A stretch of 64,000 bases of DNA from Atriophallophorus winterbourni (lineage: Eukaryota > Platyhelminthes > Trematoda > Plagiorchiida > Microphallidae): contig JACCGJ010000680.1 in the NCBI GenBank assembly GCA_013407085.1, positions 1 to 64,000 on the forward strand, written 5' to 3'. The translations under genes were made by a program, and so were the position numbers. Shown here piece after piece: positions 1 to 58,830 of this stretch (positions are counted from its first letter, which is position 1; every line of letters begins with the position of its first letter). A model generated the notes under the pieces. It made no database searches. It saw only the letters and a list, made by a program, of their open reading frames with translations, and was not told the origin of the DNA.

Positions 1-801
1 AAAACAGTCCATTAGCGACTGTAGGTTCTCTTGGGAGTGAGCAATAAAGGCTGCATCGTCGGCAAACAGCAGGTCACGGATTATCACATCCCGTACTTTG
101 GTTCGTGCTCTCAACCGGTTCAGGTTGAAAAGCTTACCATCACTTCGCGTGCGTATGTAAATGCCTTCTGTCCTCGTCCTAAAAGCGTGCTTCAGAAGTT
201 GTCTCAGGGAGAAGATCATGTCAACGGTTGATCTTCCCTTGCGAAAGCCAGATTGAGATTCGGAGTAAATTCTATCAGCTAAAACTTGCAGCCGGATCTG
301 TAAGACTTTAGCAAACAATTTGCCTACAACATTCAGAAGGGAGATTCCTTTGTAATTGTTGCAGTCGCCTCTCTCACCCTAATTCTTAAATAGCATGATG
401 ATCTTTGTGTCTCGCATCTCTTATGGGACACCCCCCTCCTGCCAGCACTGAAGAAGCAAATGGTGAAGAGGCTGTAATAATGCTGCTCTACCGCATTTGA
501 TGAGCTCAGATGGAATTCCGTCGTCACCAGGGTCCTTCCCATTCGCTAAGCGGTCGATTGCCTTACTAAGCTCATCAATAGTAGGTGGGGTATCTATATA
601 TTCAATGGTCGGCAGCCGTTCGACATTTTCAAGTGCATGCGGTAGAACCGTACTGTCCCTAGAGTAGAGAGAGGAGAAGTGCTCTACCCATCTTTCCATC
701 TGTTGAGTTTTGTCGACAATCGGCTTACCAGATACAGACTTAATGGGAGCCGTTTTAAGTTTGTTTGGGCCAATGGCTCTCTTGATCCCACCATTTACCA
801 T
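1..801 (-). mobile_element. RTE-like LINE fragment, reverse transcriptase region, internally deleted
   Basis: On the minus strand the sequence reads as an RT fingers/palm region. An open stretch (801-421) contains ANGKDPGDDGIPSELIK. After a frameshift near 380 it continues with GDCNNYKGISLLNVVGK, SGFRKGRSTVDMIFSLRQL, then jumps to GIYIRTRSDGKLFNLNRL and LLFADDAAFIAHSQENLQS, which runs off the window edge. The segment that normally carries the first catalytic Asp and the G-V-x-Q-G motif is absent between SLRQLLK and GIYIRT, so this copy cannot be active. It shares its family with the + strand fragment at 49.2 kb. It lies in the intron upstream of exon 1, antisense to the Ig gene. The RTE clade name is from memory of typical sequences. 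Confidence 0.85.
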
Positions 802-894
802 ATCCTTTGTTTTATGGTAGTTTATAATACTTGAACGCTCGCTTTATTAATTGATCCTATGATATGAACACGAACTATAACATAAAGATTGCAC

Positions 895-970
895 TGAATT
901 GGTTAGAGCAGGTTTTGTGACGTTTCGCTTCTGACACAGAAGCTTCGTTAGACCAAGGATGTCAGTACGA
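895..970. repeat. Arm of a foldback repeat (same family as 27.5 kb)
   Basis: The stretch with TTTCGCTTCTGACACAGAAG followed by CTTCGTTAGACCAAGGATG matches the right arm (reverse complemented) of the foldback element at 27501-27720 and the start of the repeat at 19301. Only one arm is recognisable here. The rest of 830-1660 (intron upstream of exon 1) shows nothing else. Confidence 0.6.
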
Positions 971-1667
971 ACTGGGTTCAAGTTTAAATGGTATTTTATT
1001 GACCAATCCTAAGTTACCTTAGACAGACTGACGTGATTAAGCGAATTGATCACAAGCATTACATGCTGCGTTAATCTTTATTTGTTTATTTTGTGTATCT
1101 ACGTACACGGTGTGATCCAAGGCTCATGCATGTTTATACTAATTCACCCCGGAACCAAGCGGTAGATTTTGAAGATTTTCACCCCATCAACCTTGTTGAT
1201 TGCGTTCGTCTCAGTCTTTCTTATTTCAGCCGCCTCGGCGTGAAGTCTTTTCCTATAATGTTTCACATCTCGCCTTATAACCCATGCGTTATAGAGATCC
1301 ACGCTGTAGCCGTGTCTAGCACGTGTTTAGCTAGTACAGTATCCCTGATCGGTGATTGAAATTCACTGGAATGCGGATGTTTGACTCAGTTTAATTGGTG
1401 CCGAATTAAACTCTTGTGGTAACCATGCTCAGCAATCGACGATTAACTTATTGATGAATTTTTTATCGGCAGCATTAAGCTCAGGCTTGTAGTATAGCAA
1501 TTTCACAACATGCTGAAATGCCCTTTTGTGATGTGCTCATACGTACCTCAAAACCATCTCTGTGTCAAGTCATTTAACATTATTGCGTATTGCTGAGTAG
1601 GCCATCTAGAATCCATTATTTTATGTACCGAAACGCTTTACTATCTCGTCGCTGATAATTCCTACAG

Positions 1668-48399
<46,732 letters not shown>

Positions 48400-48434
48400 G
48401 TAAGTGTATAGAAACACCATCAATCTAACTATAG

Positions 48435-48545
48435 CCCGTTCCACTGTTTCAACTCTCGGTGAACCTGATCTCACTCTTTCCACCTGACTATCATTTTGCG
48501 ATCGGTTTGCGTTTCCATTATGTTTTCAGTCATGGTAAATCGATC
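48435..48545 (+). repeat. Decayed family-A hammerhead repeat
   Basis: CCACTGTTTCAACTCTCGG, GAACCTGATCTCACTCTTTC, CCACCTGACTATCATTTTGC and GATCGGTTTGCGTTTCCATT follow the A-repeat order. The core is ruined (CTGACTA). Confidence 0.5.
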
Positions 48546-49144
48546 TTATTATTCAAATAAATAGTTTTTCATTTTAGTTATATGTATTTTCATACAAATG
48601 TGTATGTATGTTCATACAAATGTTTAATCGTCTAAGAATAATTTTGATGGTAATCAAATAGTAATATCAAAGCTTGCAACTAACCAAGTGTGTTGCTCAA
48701 AAAGCGCAATTATTAATCTGATTCAATGAGCTTGTTCGATATGATTCCATTCAGGGTGACCCGCCTACCACACTTACTTGTCATAGACTAGATTGATAAT
48801 TGTTTGGAACCACCCACATGCATACAAACTAAACATGCTAATATTCTCGCTAAGCCTTCTTTGTTATACACCTAGAAGACACTGTTTACTATGTGATGTT
48901 AGTTCGATATTCCTTGGTCTAGAAACAACTGAATCAAGCAGCTAAACTTGCTGGTGGTTTCATAATTATGCATGATAGCAATATTTTCACTGACACAAGA
49001 TGATACACTATTGAATAACTTCGTAAGAAATTTTATTTCACGAAGTTCTACATAACAAATGATCACAAAACAAATAATTGATCGAGTGCAGACGTTTCAA
49101 CAGAAAGACTTTTAAAATCATCAGGGAAGCATTTCAACGGTACC

Positions 49145-49955
49145 ATGTACTAAATTATTTACTGACATACAACCAGACACTCTCGCTAGACACGGAGATT
49201 GATAAGCGGATTGGCAGAGTCCCGATTGAACTCTCGTGTTCGGGGTAACCGCAAGCTGACTGAAAAAACAAAGATGATTGTATACAGCACGTGCGTACTA
49301 AATGCTTTACTGTACGTCAGTGAAACCTGGACCACCCACGCAAGACACAAACGGAAGCTGAATGCTTTCCATCTACGAAGTATCCGTCGTATCTTGAACA
49401 TATCGTGGATGGACAGAGTGACTAACGCTGAAGTGCTTTCAAAAGCTGGTCTACAGAGCATGTTCACCCTATTACGTCAGCGCCGCCTGCGGTGGCTTGG
49501 TCATGTCTATAGAATGGAAAATGGTCGTATTCCGAAAGATCTACTCTACGGTGAGTTGCAATTAGGAAGTCGACCATTGGGCAGACCGCACTTGCGGTAC
49601 AAAGATGTTTGCAAAAGAGATATGAAAGCTCTTGACATTGACCCCGCAAGTTGGGAAGAACTTGCTCTTGACCGCTCACTTTGGAGGCATTGTGTAAAGC
49701 GTCGACTGCAAGCCGGGGAGGAGCAAATACAGCTCCTGGCTGCTGAACGCAGATCACGCCGCCAGCGTGCAACTGATGCAATACAACAGAGTTCTGACTA
49801 TCGTTGCAAGCACTGCGGGAGAGATTGTTCCTCCCGAATCGGACTGTTTAGTCGTTCAAAAAGTTGCAAAACATGAACATTCACGCGGTCGTGATGTACA
49901 TCTATGGTCGACATCGACCGAAGGAGGTCACACAACCAGACACAGAAAAATCCTT
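49145..49955 (+). mobile_element. RTE-like LINE, C-terminal RT region with terminal zinc finger
   Basis: The open frame 49199-49876 encodes the region after RT: KTKMIVYSTCVLNALLYVSE, TWTTHARHKRKLNAFHLRSI, ILNISWMDRVTNAEVL, LRQRRLRWLGHVYRMEN, GRIPKDLLYGELQLG, SWEELALDRSLWRHCVK, ending with a Cys2-type finger YRCKHCGRDCSSRIGLF. Upstream, 49170-49215 gives SLDTEIDKRIGRV in another frame, so there is a frameshift near 49220 and 5' truncation near 49150. Same family as 1-801, where the copy stops before this part. Confidence 0.9.
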
Positions 49956-50177
49956 AAAATCAAGATATAGGATTTCTTGTTTAAAAGCATTTAACTTTGC
50001 AATAACCACAGGGTTGATATATAGGTAGCATAATAAACGTATAAATAAGCTGAATCGGTCATCGCGAATGAGGTAAGGTTCAGAAATAATTTGTCAATAG
50101 GTGATGGAAATATTCGGGTTAGCTCGCACATAACCATCAAGTTTAGATTTGATTAAAGCTATACTAGGGGACAATAA

Positions 50178-50336
50178 TGCTCATTTGCATGCATTTCCAT
50201 CACACAAACACATACCTCACGACCCGTTTCGTGCTGTTTGCACTCATCAGACAAGGACAGGAAGATCAGGATCCGCGTGTGCTTGAAACAGTGAAGGAAT
50301 GGTACACAAGTCGCGCATGTATGCCACTACTCGGAG
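50178..50336 (-). mobile_element. Family-A hammerhead repeat nested in the LINE fragment
   Basis: A minus-sense A unit from GCTCATTTGCATGCATTTCC to GCATGTATGCCACTACTC, with LINE-derived sequence on both sides. The insertion is therefore younger than the LINE copy. Confidence 0.75.
50215..50256 (-). ncRNA. Type I hammerhead ribozyme, near-intact
   Basis: Minus strand: stem I CCTTGT, CTGATGA, stem II GTGC-AAACA-GCAC, GAAA, stem III ACGGGT (one mismatch in the self-complementary helix), cleavage C, stem I GTGAGG (three G-U pairs). The core is intact but the helices are weak. Confidence 0.65.
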
Positions 50337-51299
50337 CTTTTTAGCAAAATAGCATTTGGGGGATTCAAAACCAAGCATATGCACACTGAACGAAAATGCT
50401 TGTGACAGTTCCGTATGAAGTGCAGAATATTTAAAATGCAACCTTTCCATCCGATGTTGCGAGCAGTACGAACCTGTAATAAGTTATCTCGGAGAGTGGG
50501 AAATTGCATCAAGAACTTTCTATGCAAGGATAAGATCTCGCCACATTCACATTTGTGATAGAGATCAAGTCGTATAGCATATTTTCAAAAACGTGGTTAG
50601 CTTAGACTCTTGACGACATAGACGGTCCATGATCAAATTATCTTTTTGGAGACATGGCGTCTAAGTTTCGGCAGCATAGTCTGGAAACAGGTGTACATAC
50701 GTGAACGAACCAAGGGAAAATCGTCGAAAAATCGAACGAATATAAAAAATATATGACTCAAGATGCTACAGAATTTATAGAAGAGTGAGCATGAACATCT
50801 CGATTGGAAAATGCAATCAATCACGCTTTTCATGAACTGCACAACAAATTTCTTTAGGCTTCTGCTGTCATGCATCAAAGGAAAATGTCACTCTATACCA
50901 TTAATTAACTTGAAGATAAATTTATTTTCCCTTTGTGACAGATGCGTGTATGTTGCGAATGCTTGTTTGTATATCATTACATTTGGTAAGGAAAGTTTAC
51001 TGTCAATTTTTTTCACGCACAGCCTTCCTGGATCAAACGTTTGCAACGTGTCACACGCAACACCGCTGTCAGTCAACTTATTTGAAGATGCGAAAGCAAC
51101 TGCAAACAGTTGCAATAGTTATCAATTTCAATTGAACATTCAATAACATCGGTTTTTATCGTCATCATGTGCTATAGTAATAAAGAACCTATGTTTCAGT
51201 TGTGTTTTGAAACAAAATACTCACTGTATATTATATGATAAACTTCACGAGTGAAAGTAATGGAAAAAAACTTCCGCTTCGACACCCATGCTCCACAAT

Positions 51300-51790
51300 T
51301 CAGAACTCAGAACTCAGAAAATTTTATGGTAGGAAAAATCAGTAAGCTTAACAATAACCATAGGATGACACGGTATATGGGATATATATAAAAAAATAAA
51401 AAATCACAAAAATTAATAGGGACAGTCACATACCGCATGGTTCGTCATGAACTCATCGAGTTTGGGAGCGAAAACCTCAACAGATTCTGAGCGTGTGATT
51501 TCTTCAGGCAAATAGTTCAAAGTGAAACAAATTCTTACCGAGAAAAAATTACGACGAATATCCAATCGAGAATGCGGAATGCGGAATGTGTTCGTGTTCG
51601 AGTAAGGCCATTGGGATTTAGCAAGTGTTTAAGGGGATGGTTTTCAGTATGCAGGATTTTGAATGTCAACAGGTTACTACGTATCCGTCGGGTACTGCGC
51701 CAGGAAAATCGAGGCCAGACAGCGTTTAAGTTTATTCGTAGACTGGAGGGGACTCGAAACAAAGTTAATCTGGTCACATTTCCTTTCTTG
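51300..51790 (-). mobile_element. CR1-like LINE 3' fragment, second subfamily
   Basis: The minus strand carries the end of a RT ORF with a frameshift: LTFKILHTENHPLKHL, then IRRNFFSVRICFTLNYLPEE and SVEVFAPKLDEFM, matching FYSVRVCFAWNSLPSDL ... IFKSKLDDYM of the 37.5-kb copy in layout but not closely in sequence. The 3' UTR follows (TGGTTATTGTTAAGCTTAC), with short TTCTGAG repeats at the tail (about 51300-51320). Confidence 0.7.
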
Positions 51791-53220
51791 TTGAAATATC
51801 AATTCACATCCGATTAACCACACCTTAAGCCACAAGGCACGTAAACACCAATTGATCAAGCGTCTAGTAGACAAATGAAAAATAAAGAAACACTCGCTTT
51901 TATCTTATGCGCAAATAACGTGTCAATCTCGTATTCAGCTTGTCTGGGATGGTTGTCAGTAGTCACATTTGCCAAACAGTTCTGTGGTAATGGGTCAAAC
52001 ACTAGCCTTGAACATCTTGATCTCGTTTGGTCGAACATAAGAAATCGCCTACACTTCAAAGGCTGATGTGTTTATTTATTTGCTTTTGTTTCAAAATAGG
52101 TTGTCACTCCAAGCGTTCTCACGCGATTCCCCTACAAACCGAATACTTATGGTTTTGATTTTGCTTTTGTAGGACGTTATGACTCTTCCTGCTCTTATGT
52201 TGTACCATAGGTTGATGTCCTACAAGTCACTAGGATCTCATTTTCGACCCCATTCCGTACTGCGCTTCCCAGCATTTACAAAAGGACTTGTGCTAATATC
52301 CGGATAAAGCGTAACAGAACTGACATTATTCGCCAGCTGGGTAAATCGCTGGGTTATGTCAGTTATTTTCCAAGCATTGACGGCACTTGAGTGTAGTGGA
52401 GAACTGATAAAAACCATGTCCCACGCGCATGAAAAGCAGACGGTTATCTACGACGTGGCCACGGCCTTTACTGAAAGATATATTCAATTTTTTTTATCAG
52501 ACTCAATATTTTTAATGATTGACTACATAGCAGAGGCTCAATTATAAACCATTTATTTATAACAAAATCCTGTATTCAACTCGTTTTATTAAAAGTCTTA
52601 ATTTCGTCCATGTTAGCTCCTCGCAACATTATGAAATATTTTAGTATCATTCTGGAATACACTACTCACACCCTATTTGGAATGATACATGATATTTTAT
52701 CCGCGATGCCCTAACTTAACTTGGCTCTAACATGATATATTGTTTACACGTAAAAACCAACGGAAGACATAGTAGTTAAATCAATCAGAAATGAAAATCT
52801 AATCTAAAGAAAATTTAAAAAAAGTTAACATTAAACTTTTATCTAGAATTCGTTATTCGCTGGAACTGGTTAAGGTAGATCGCCGCTTAGATAAGGAAGA
52901 AGGAAACCTAGGTAAAATGCGAATCAGACGTCTTCACGTAGAAAAACTTGTTCTGATAAAGTGATTGAAATGCAATCGGACCGGTGGACAGAGAAAAAAT
53001 ACTAATAATCTGACTCACGGTCATGCCGAGGCTGCCACAGGTTTTCCTACACAATGTGTGCCATTTTGCTTTGGAATTCGATAGCACGTGCCGTTTAAAA
53101 CACCGAAAAATAGCATCATCACGTTTAAATGAAAGTTTTGTCATCTTTAAACGAAGTGGCGTAAACTAAGCGGAACATATTTTGAGTCATCTAAACGGTG
53201 TAAAATATTTTAGTAACAGA
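51791..53220. other. Unrecognised intergenic or intronic DNA
   Basis: AT-rich sequence with short open frames only; no domain, repeat or RNA recognised. Confidence 0.5.
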
Positions 53221-53224
53221 GATA

Positions 53225-53355
53225 GATGAAATGTGATGCTCATACCTTGTTTACATTTTCTTCACTGCTTCAAGGCATGCGGACCATGATCATATTGTCC
53301 CCACCTGTTGAGTGCGAACAGCTCGAAACTGGTCATGGGGTGTGTGGGTCTGCAA
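53225..53355 (+). repeat. Family-A hammerhead repeat, mutated core
   Basis: CTTGTTTACATTTTCTTCAC, TGCTTCAAGGCATGCGGACC and GTCCCCACCTGTTGAGTGC, then GAACAGCTC, GAAACTGGTC and ATGGGGTGTGTG. The core reads CTGTTGA (A6 to T), and the first stem I pair is lost, so it is probably dead. Confidence 0.7.
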
Positions 53356-55890
53356 GTCCAGGAGTATTTTGTGAGGCACATAGATTCAATTTATTTTTGT
53401 GTACAAACGAAATCATTGTTTAATGTGTTGAATAATTTTGACTTTATTATGCATATATTTTAATTATTTCATACTTGATATTTGTGGATCCATTCCACAC
53501 GATAGACCAAGTGTCCAAACGTTGATCATTAATATTGATTAAATTCAGCCTCATAAAGATATTTCAGAAAAACAAATGTTTATCGGAGTTTCGAATCATC
53601 CTAATTAGTCTAGGACTGCGGCGCGGGGCGTTGCACATCTACATTCAAAAATGAGTATATGATATGGAGTGAGAAGGTATGGAGATGTAAGTCGCGTCAG
53701 GTCAGTCAAGGCTAAACCGCGTTTCTTATTACGATCGCTACACATGCTTCGAAGACAATCAAACGCTAACATCTTCAACACCTGCGTCTCGCGCTCACAT
53801 GCCGATCACATCCGGGTTCATCCATGGGGTCAACACGTTCAACGTTAATAGCATTCGCCTACGAAGCCCACAACACTATGGTGGTTAAAGCATATATTAC
53901 GCACATGACCAGGGAATAACACATTATTGTTATTTAGGTAAAGCTCGATAACACAGCACTGTCTCAACACTTTGATCTGATTTGGGATTGATTTTGTGCC
54001 GACCGGTACGATTCAAACACTCGCTAAATCGAGCTCCTTTCACCTACCTTGACCAATTGCACAACGATCAATGGTGCATGACCTGTCCATCTGCTCATGG
54101 TCCCGAGATTGGTGTCACGCGAAACGTCCTCGATCAATTCTTGCGAAACCCGAATTATTGCTGGTTAGCGAATATTGTTTCGTGCTTCCTGTTGTTGCAT
54201 TTTGCCGGAGAGTGGCGCCCTGCGTATCATCATAATGCTCCTGTTTAGCACCCGCTGCTAATGTACTCCACATTTCTACAAACATTCTGACCCTTTATAT
54301 TTTTTGTTTTGTATAAATATTTGATATTTGAATGATTATTATTGAATCCTGTAACATTTGTAATCCAAAATTTCGCTGCGTTTGCTTGGGTTTGACTTGC
54401 TCTCGAAATATTTTCACTTGGATGGTTCAATCATACCGCATCAAGAAGATTTTAGTTGTTTTTGTTTAAATCTGCTTGCCAATTGCATCAACCCTTACGG
54501 CATTACGTCATGTGAAGTTTTAATTGCGCTGTTGTGATTATTCTGGCTATTTAAACCTATTTTAACAGAAAAACCGTTGAATTCTTAATTTAACGTTGGA
54601 TCCATTTTGTCTATATCCGCGTAATCATTTCGGTGAGCATTGTGTGCTTTGCTCTTTGATCACTGACTGATTGTATTGTGAGTTTCAATAAACAGGCATT
54701 TTTGATTAGCTATATTAATCTTGTTATCACTAATTCGACATTAATTAGAACAGTTCTAAGAGTATATTTCTTCCACCGTAGATTTGTTTATCCTATTTAC
54801 GCCATAGAAATAATTTCTCGGTCGCGCGAATAAAGATTTCATGCGTGTTGTGACGAGAGATCTCACGGAATTCCAGTAAGAAGAAGTGTCTCCCAATTCA
54901 AGGGTGTCAAACATGATGACAACCGAACGGCGACGACCTAACACGCCAAATTGTGATAAATCTTTGTATCCCGAGAAGCGCGATTCGATACGTTCTGTGA
55001 TCTTTCTCAAAAATTCCTATTTTGCTAGCCAAATACTCTTACTAAAGCAAAGGATTTCCTTATCGATATTTCGAATCAACCTCTACAATGCGTAGATGAA
55101 AGTGATTAAAAAAATGATTTGAGTAATATGAATTAAACGGGAATTCCATATCACACGATATCAATTATAGTGCTTCAGTAGGTCTCGATGATGGTTAGGG
55201 TAACAAAGGACACCGAACTAACCGTTTAGAAACACATAGTTGCGGTCGGAAGATTTTGATGTTCATTGCATCAGCTGTCCGCAAAACGAACCAGTCAAGT
55301 CTTCGTTAATCGTTATTGGGAAACATGTAGACGACTGAGCATGTATTTTCAACTTTCATTCGGTGTCTTGGGATCAAATGTGCTTCTTGTTTTATTGACC
55401 CGTACTCAACTGACTTAGACGGAGTTCATAAATTCGCTGTAATAGCTTCCGTGCCGTAATGCCAACGTATCTACTACACAGGAGCAGATGAATTGTAATT
55501 TTACACTCAGTTTGTCAAACAAGATTGCTTATACACAAACTGGAGTTTGAATGCCGCTTTTTGTTTAAATTTATTCTTACTTTTCTAGAAGTAAACATCC
55601 TTTTGAAAAGTTGCTCAAATTTATGGGTAGCGGTTCGCTTGGTGTGTCATCCTTATGTTTAAGTGAAGATTACTGAAGTTTCTTATCTTCTGTTGGCATG
55701 TGCATCTTTTTGGGTTTTTAGGGATATGTGCCCTTCGGTGAAACTAGATGGCTGGCTAGTTCTGTATCGGAAACTGCATATCACCTTAAATTGTTCCGCA
55801 TCCGTTGTTCACAAGTTTCCGTTTAATCATTTTATCTGGTAAATTCTTTTCATGATCGACCGAAATTGTTGTCACTTATATACTGTTTAA
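53356..55890. other. Unrecognised DNA, one GC-richer island
   Basis: 53630-54250 is visibly richer in GC than its surroundings, with an 88-codon open frame (53982-54248) that matches nothing I know. It might be transposon-derived. The remainder is AT-rich without recognised features. Confidence 0.4.
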
Positions 55891-55899
55891 TCTATGTTC

Positions 55900-56010
55900 C
55901 TATATAGTTTATACACTTAAATTTCAATTTTTACCATCCTATGGTTGCTGTTAAGCTTGTTGCTTTTTAGACCATTAAAAACCTTGAATTACCTTGAATT
56001 TCGTCGATGA
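55900..56010 (+). mobile_element. 3' end of a CR1-like LINE (same subfamily as 51.3 kb), + sense
   Basis: CCATCCTATGGTTGCTGTTA and AGCTTGTTGC match the reverse complement of 51331-51368 closely, followed by tandem ACCTTGAATT repeats at about 55980-56000, a CR1-type tail. Nothing was recognised in 56010-57540. Confidence 0.6.
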
Positions 56011-57544
56011 ATAATTGAAATTCGTCTTTCAATATATCTGACATTTTCATGGACATTGTGCTTCTAAATTAACATAACTATTTCATCGCGTTCGTTAGGT
56101 TTGATAATACACTTTTTTTCGAAATCTGTTTCAGAGAAGATCACCTTCTATTTCTTTTGCTGTCAGCACTATGCTGTCACAACACAAGTTCTGAAGCTTA
56201 GACTTGTGTATATCCAAATGCTATTTCGCCATTCTATTTGACCAAAGAAATTGAATTTGATCTATATGTCTGAAATACCTAGCAGGTTAAAGGTTTCTGC
56301 TTATCATAGAATTTTGGGCCAAATTATGAGTTTTTGTAGAAAAAGAAGAAGTAGAAAATGGCTTTATTGGTTTATACAAATTTCCAGCAAAGGTGTGCAA
56401 ATGTGCATTTGCTTTTGTGGCATAAACGGTTGAGTGTAAATATGTGTTTGCAATAGATGGATAATGAATGTTTGAGTCCATAGCTTATACCTTATCTAAT
56501 GTGTATTTACTATTCACATGCTTGAGCATACGTGGTCTAGTTAATATTATAAGATAATGGCTTCAATGTTAAATTAGTTTAAAATAGGATTAATTTAGTT
56601 AAATTTAATTGTAGTTTTATTCCTTCATAATTTATTGTAAACAAAGAAATACCACTATAAAAGTTTTCAAACTCGAATAAAATTTAAAAAAATTACGTTT
56701 TATTCACCTAGGACTAAAATCATTGAGAAGAAAATATGTTGAGTTTACGGTAGCAGCTACATAGTATAACAGATTTTGAGTTTTCACACGATTCACAATT
56801 TCTTGAAAACTCACTTCATCAACCGGAACCAAAAAGTATATTTGAAAAAAATTCTGTTGGAACGATTATTCTTCAAATTATTCTGCTCAGGTAAAACGCA
56901 ACATCGAATCATTTTTCAAGCTTACATTATAATAAAGAAACCGCCTTTCACTGGGAAAAGTTTTATTTAGGGATGCATAATGTTATCTATAAATTGCTGC
57001 AATTACCGAAGGTGCCAATCTGTCTGTGCTGTATTAATTGTTAAATCAAAAATGAGCATCATTTGAACAGATTTGTATCAAACGTCTTCGCAAAATCCAA
57101 AGTATTCCCGCCCATTTGTCAGCATTCTTTTACTGAATTTCTGGCCCTAGACACAATAGCAAAATCGCAATAAACGAAAATATCGGGAATATTAGACTGA
57201 TATGATGATTTATCTTAACTGGCTCATTACCATGGTAACGGATGTCTAGGCAACCACGCAATTTAGCGTCTATTGAACTGACACGCATTGTAATATTATT
57301 CTCGATTGTGCGAGCAAAATTGTTACGCTTTCGGCACTGAACTAAATGAACAAACAGTTCATGGGCCAGTGAAATATCGTTTGACTGACCAAGTAATTGA
57401 TCGTTCAGTATTTGAAACAGAAAAATTATACGGAATGTGTATTCAAGCGTATAAACGGCATACTTCAAAACTCCGTAGCATGACCGAAGTAATTTATGTA
57501 ATTTAGCTTTTCCCATATGATAAAACAAAGTTTAGGTTCAGTGA

Positions 57545-57725
57545 GCCGTGAAACAGTGGATAAGTGGTGAAAAAGGTTATACTTTGAAGCCACTGTGTAA
57601 TACCGCCTCGAGCCCTTGACCTAGAATCACTTTGTGATTATATATTTTAACGCCGTGATTCGTTTTACCAACCCTATGTAACAATAGTATTCCAGTATAA
57701 CTTCGTTCAGTTCACTTCGTTCCAA
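57545..57725. repeat. Inverted family-B repeat remnants
   Basis: The left half is minus sense (GTGAAACAGTGGATAA, AGCCACTGTGTAAT) and the right half is + sense (CCCTTGACCTAGAATCAC, CCAACCCTATGTAACAATAG), so two B fragments meet head to head. No ribozyme core is left. Confidence 0.55.
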
Positions 57726-57789
57726 ATCCATTATTAGTCAGTGGCGCTAAAATGATTTTGAAAAATATACTACTATTCCGTGTATCGCA

Positions 57790-58045
57790 ACGAAGGGAGG
57801 ATAATGTTGGGTGAATTGAGGACATTTGACCTTTTTCGTCCCAAAGTTTATTACGTTGTGGACCTCTCCGGGAGAATACTCGATCCAACATTAATCAAGT
57901 CATCCCAGTTGTCTTACTCAAGAAATGAAAAAATTGAGCGTTTCAATTGTTCATCGCCTGGCTGGATACCTAATTATGAAATGGAACACAGTTTCAGATT
58001 TAAATGCGCGACTTGCAAGTTAAAAGCTGATGAAGGGTTTTTTTG
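57790..58045 (+). other. Possible orphan or decaying Ig-like long exon
   Basis: The open frame encodes FRPKVYYVVDLSGRILDPTL, IKSSQLSYSRNEKIERF and HSFRFKCATCKLKADEG. The spacing VDLSGRILDPTLIKSSQ ... FRFKCAT resembles the C-to-F strand part of module 18 (VDDLGQPVNPGTLANQ ... RGRCIAT). Base composition is more coding-like than its surroundings. Splice signals are poor (best acceptor ACGAAG at about 57794, no good donor). It could be a distant exon of the same gene, a dead duplicate, or chance. Confidence 0.3.
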
Positions 58046-58559
58046 TCATATTTTTCTTAATTTTGTGACAAAAATAATTGCTGAAAATCCGTGTACATGA
58101 ATGAAACCATTTTTCTTCTTGTTTTTCCCGTTCATTCTGTTGTGTTTAAACCCATATTTCACTACGCGGGCTATATCGCTCGCAGTGATGTATATTGTAT
58201 CTGTTCAGGAGATCTCGTCTTTTTGAATATTCAACTCTATCAGATCGAAACTAATTAAACTGCATCACTTTGACTGAAACCGCTTTCGCTTTTTGCACTT
58301 TCGATCGCAACAATTGGTTTCACGTTCACATATTCGATAGTTCGCTTCACCGCTAGCTAGTGATCATTAAACAACCGCGTCGCCAGGTGACCGGACTCAT
58401 CATACTTGCTGGATTGTAACAATGACCGGAAAGATGACCTTAATGCACGTGATGTGTATGATCTGTGCAGCTAGTGGGTAAGGTCTTGTGTGGTTGAACG
58501 TTGTTTTGGTTGCCTGGGTAAAGCACATACGACTTGATGTGAAAAGAAAGTGACACGTG

Positions 58560-58830
58560 GACGCATATTATCCATTTGCATCTCAAGTACCCGTATTGAT
58601 TGCCGTCGTCATTGGAATTCCCTCACCCAACATGTGGTCGACTCTCCTAGACTGGTGATATTTAGAGTGAAATTGGAATGATAGATGCGAATGTACAACT
58701 TTCGTGATGTACTCTATTCATTTAATTCTATTATACTTTTCACACTTTAATTCACACCGTAATCCTGCGGTGTTGTAAAATATTAATTTTAAACCATAAA
58801 TCCTTGAATCCTTGATAAATCTCAACACGA
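58560..58830 (+). mobile_element. 3' end of another CR1-like LINE, + sense
   Basis: Around 58605-58675 one frame gives RRHWNSLTQHVVDSPRLVIF, then RVKLE, the LINE C-terminal W-N-S-L-P ... F-K-x-K-L-D motif. About 120 bp downstream comes AACCATAAATCCTTGAATCC and TTGATAAAT, the reverse complement of the tail seen at 37.5 kb. It is 5'-truncated. Confidence 0.6.

Larger units (their letters stand above)
49956..51120 (-). mobile_element. Old CR1/jockey-like LINE fragment, interrupted by a hammerhead repeat
   Basis: On the minus strand 50175-49956 matches the 3' end of the 37.5-kb LINE (TTAACTTTGCAATAACCACA is shared with small changes). After a gap occupied by the A repeat, 50760-50380 matches its C-terminal RT region (e.g. 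TCTTTTTGGAGACATGGCGT versus the 37.9-kb copy), and 51115-50640 gives a degraded RT frame (SQRENKFIFK for SSENKLSLN, SGVACDTLQ for SGVPQGSVL). It is fully decayed. Confidence 0.7.

Noticed and set aside
53982..54248. 88-codon frame in a GC-richer island
   Set aside because: No similarity recognised; left as an unexplained island, not a gene.
57130..57528. 132-codon minus-strand ORF with a hydrophobic C-terminal segment
   Set aside because: No recognisable domain and no splice or promoter context; a frame of this length can occur by chance in AT-rich DNA.
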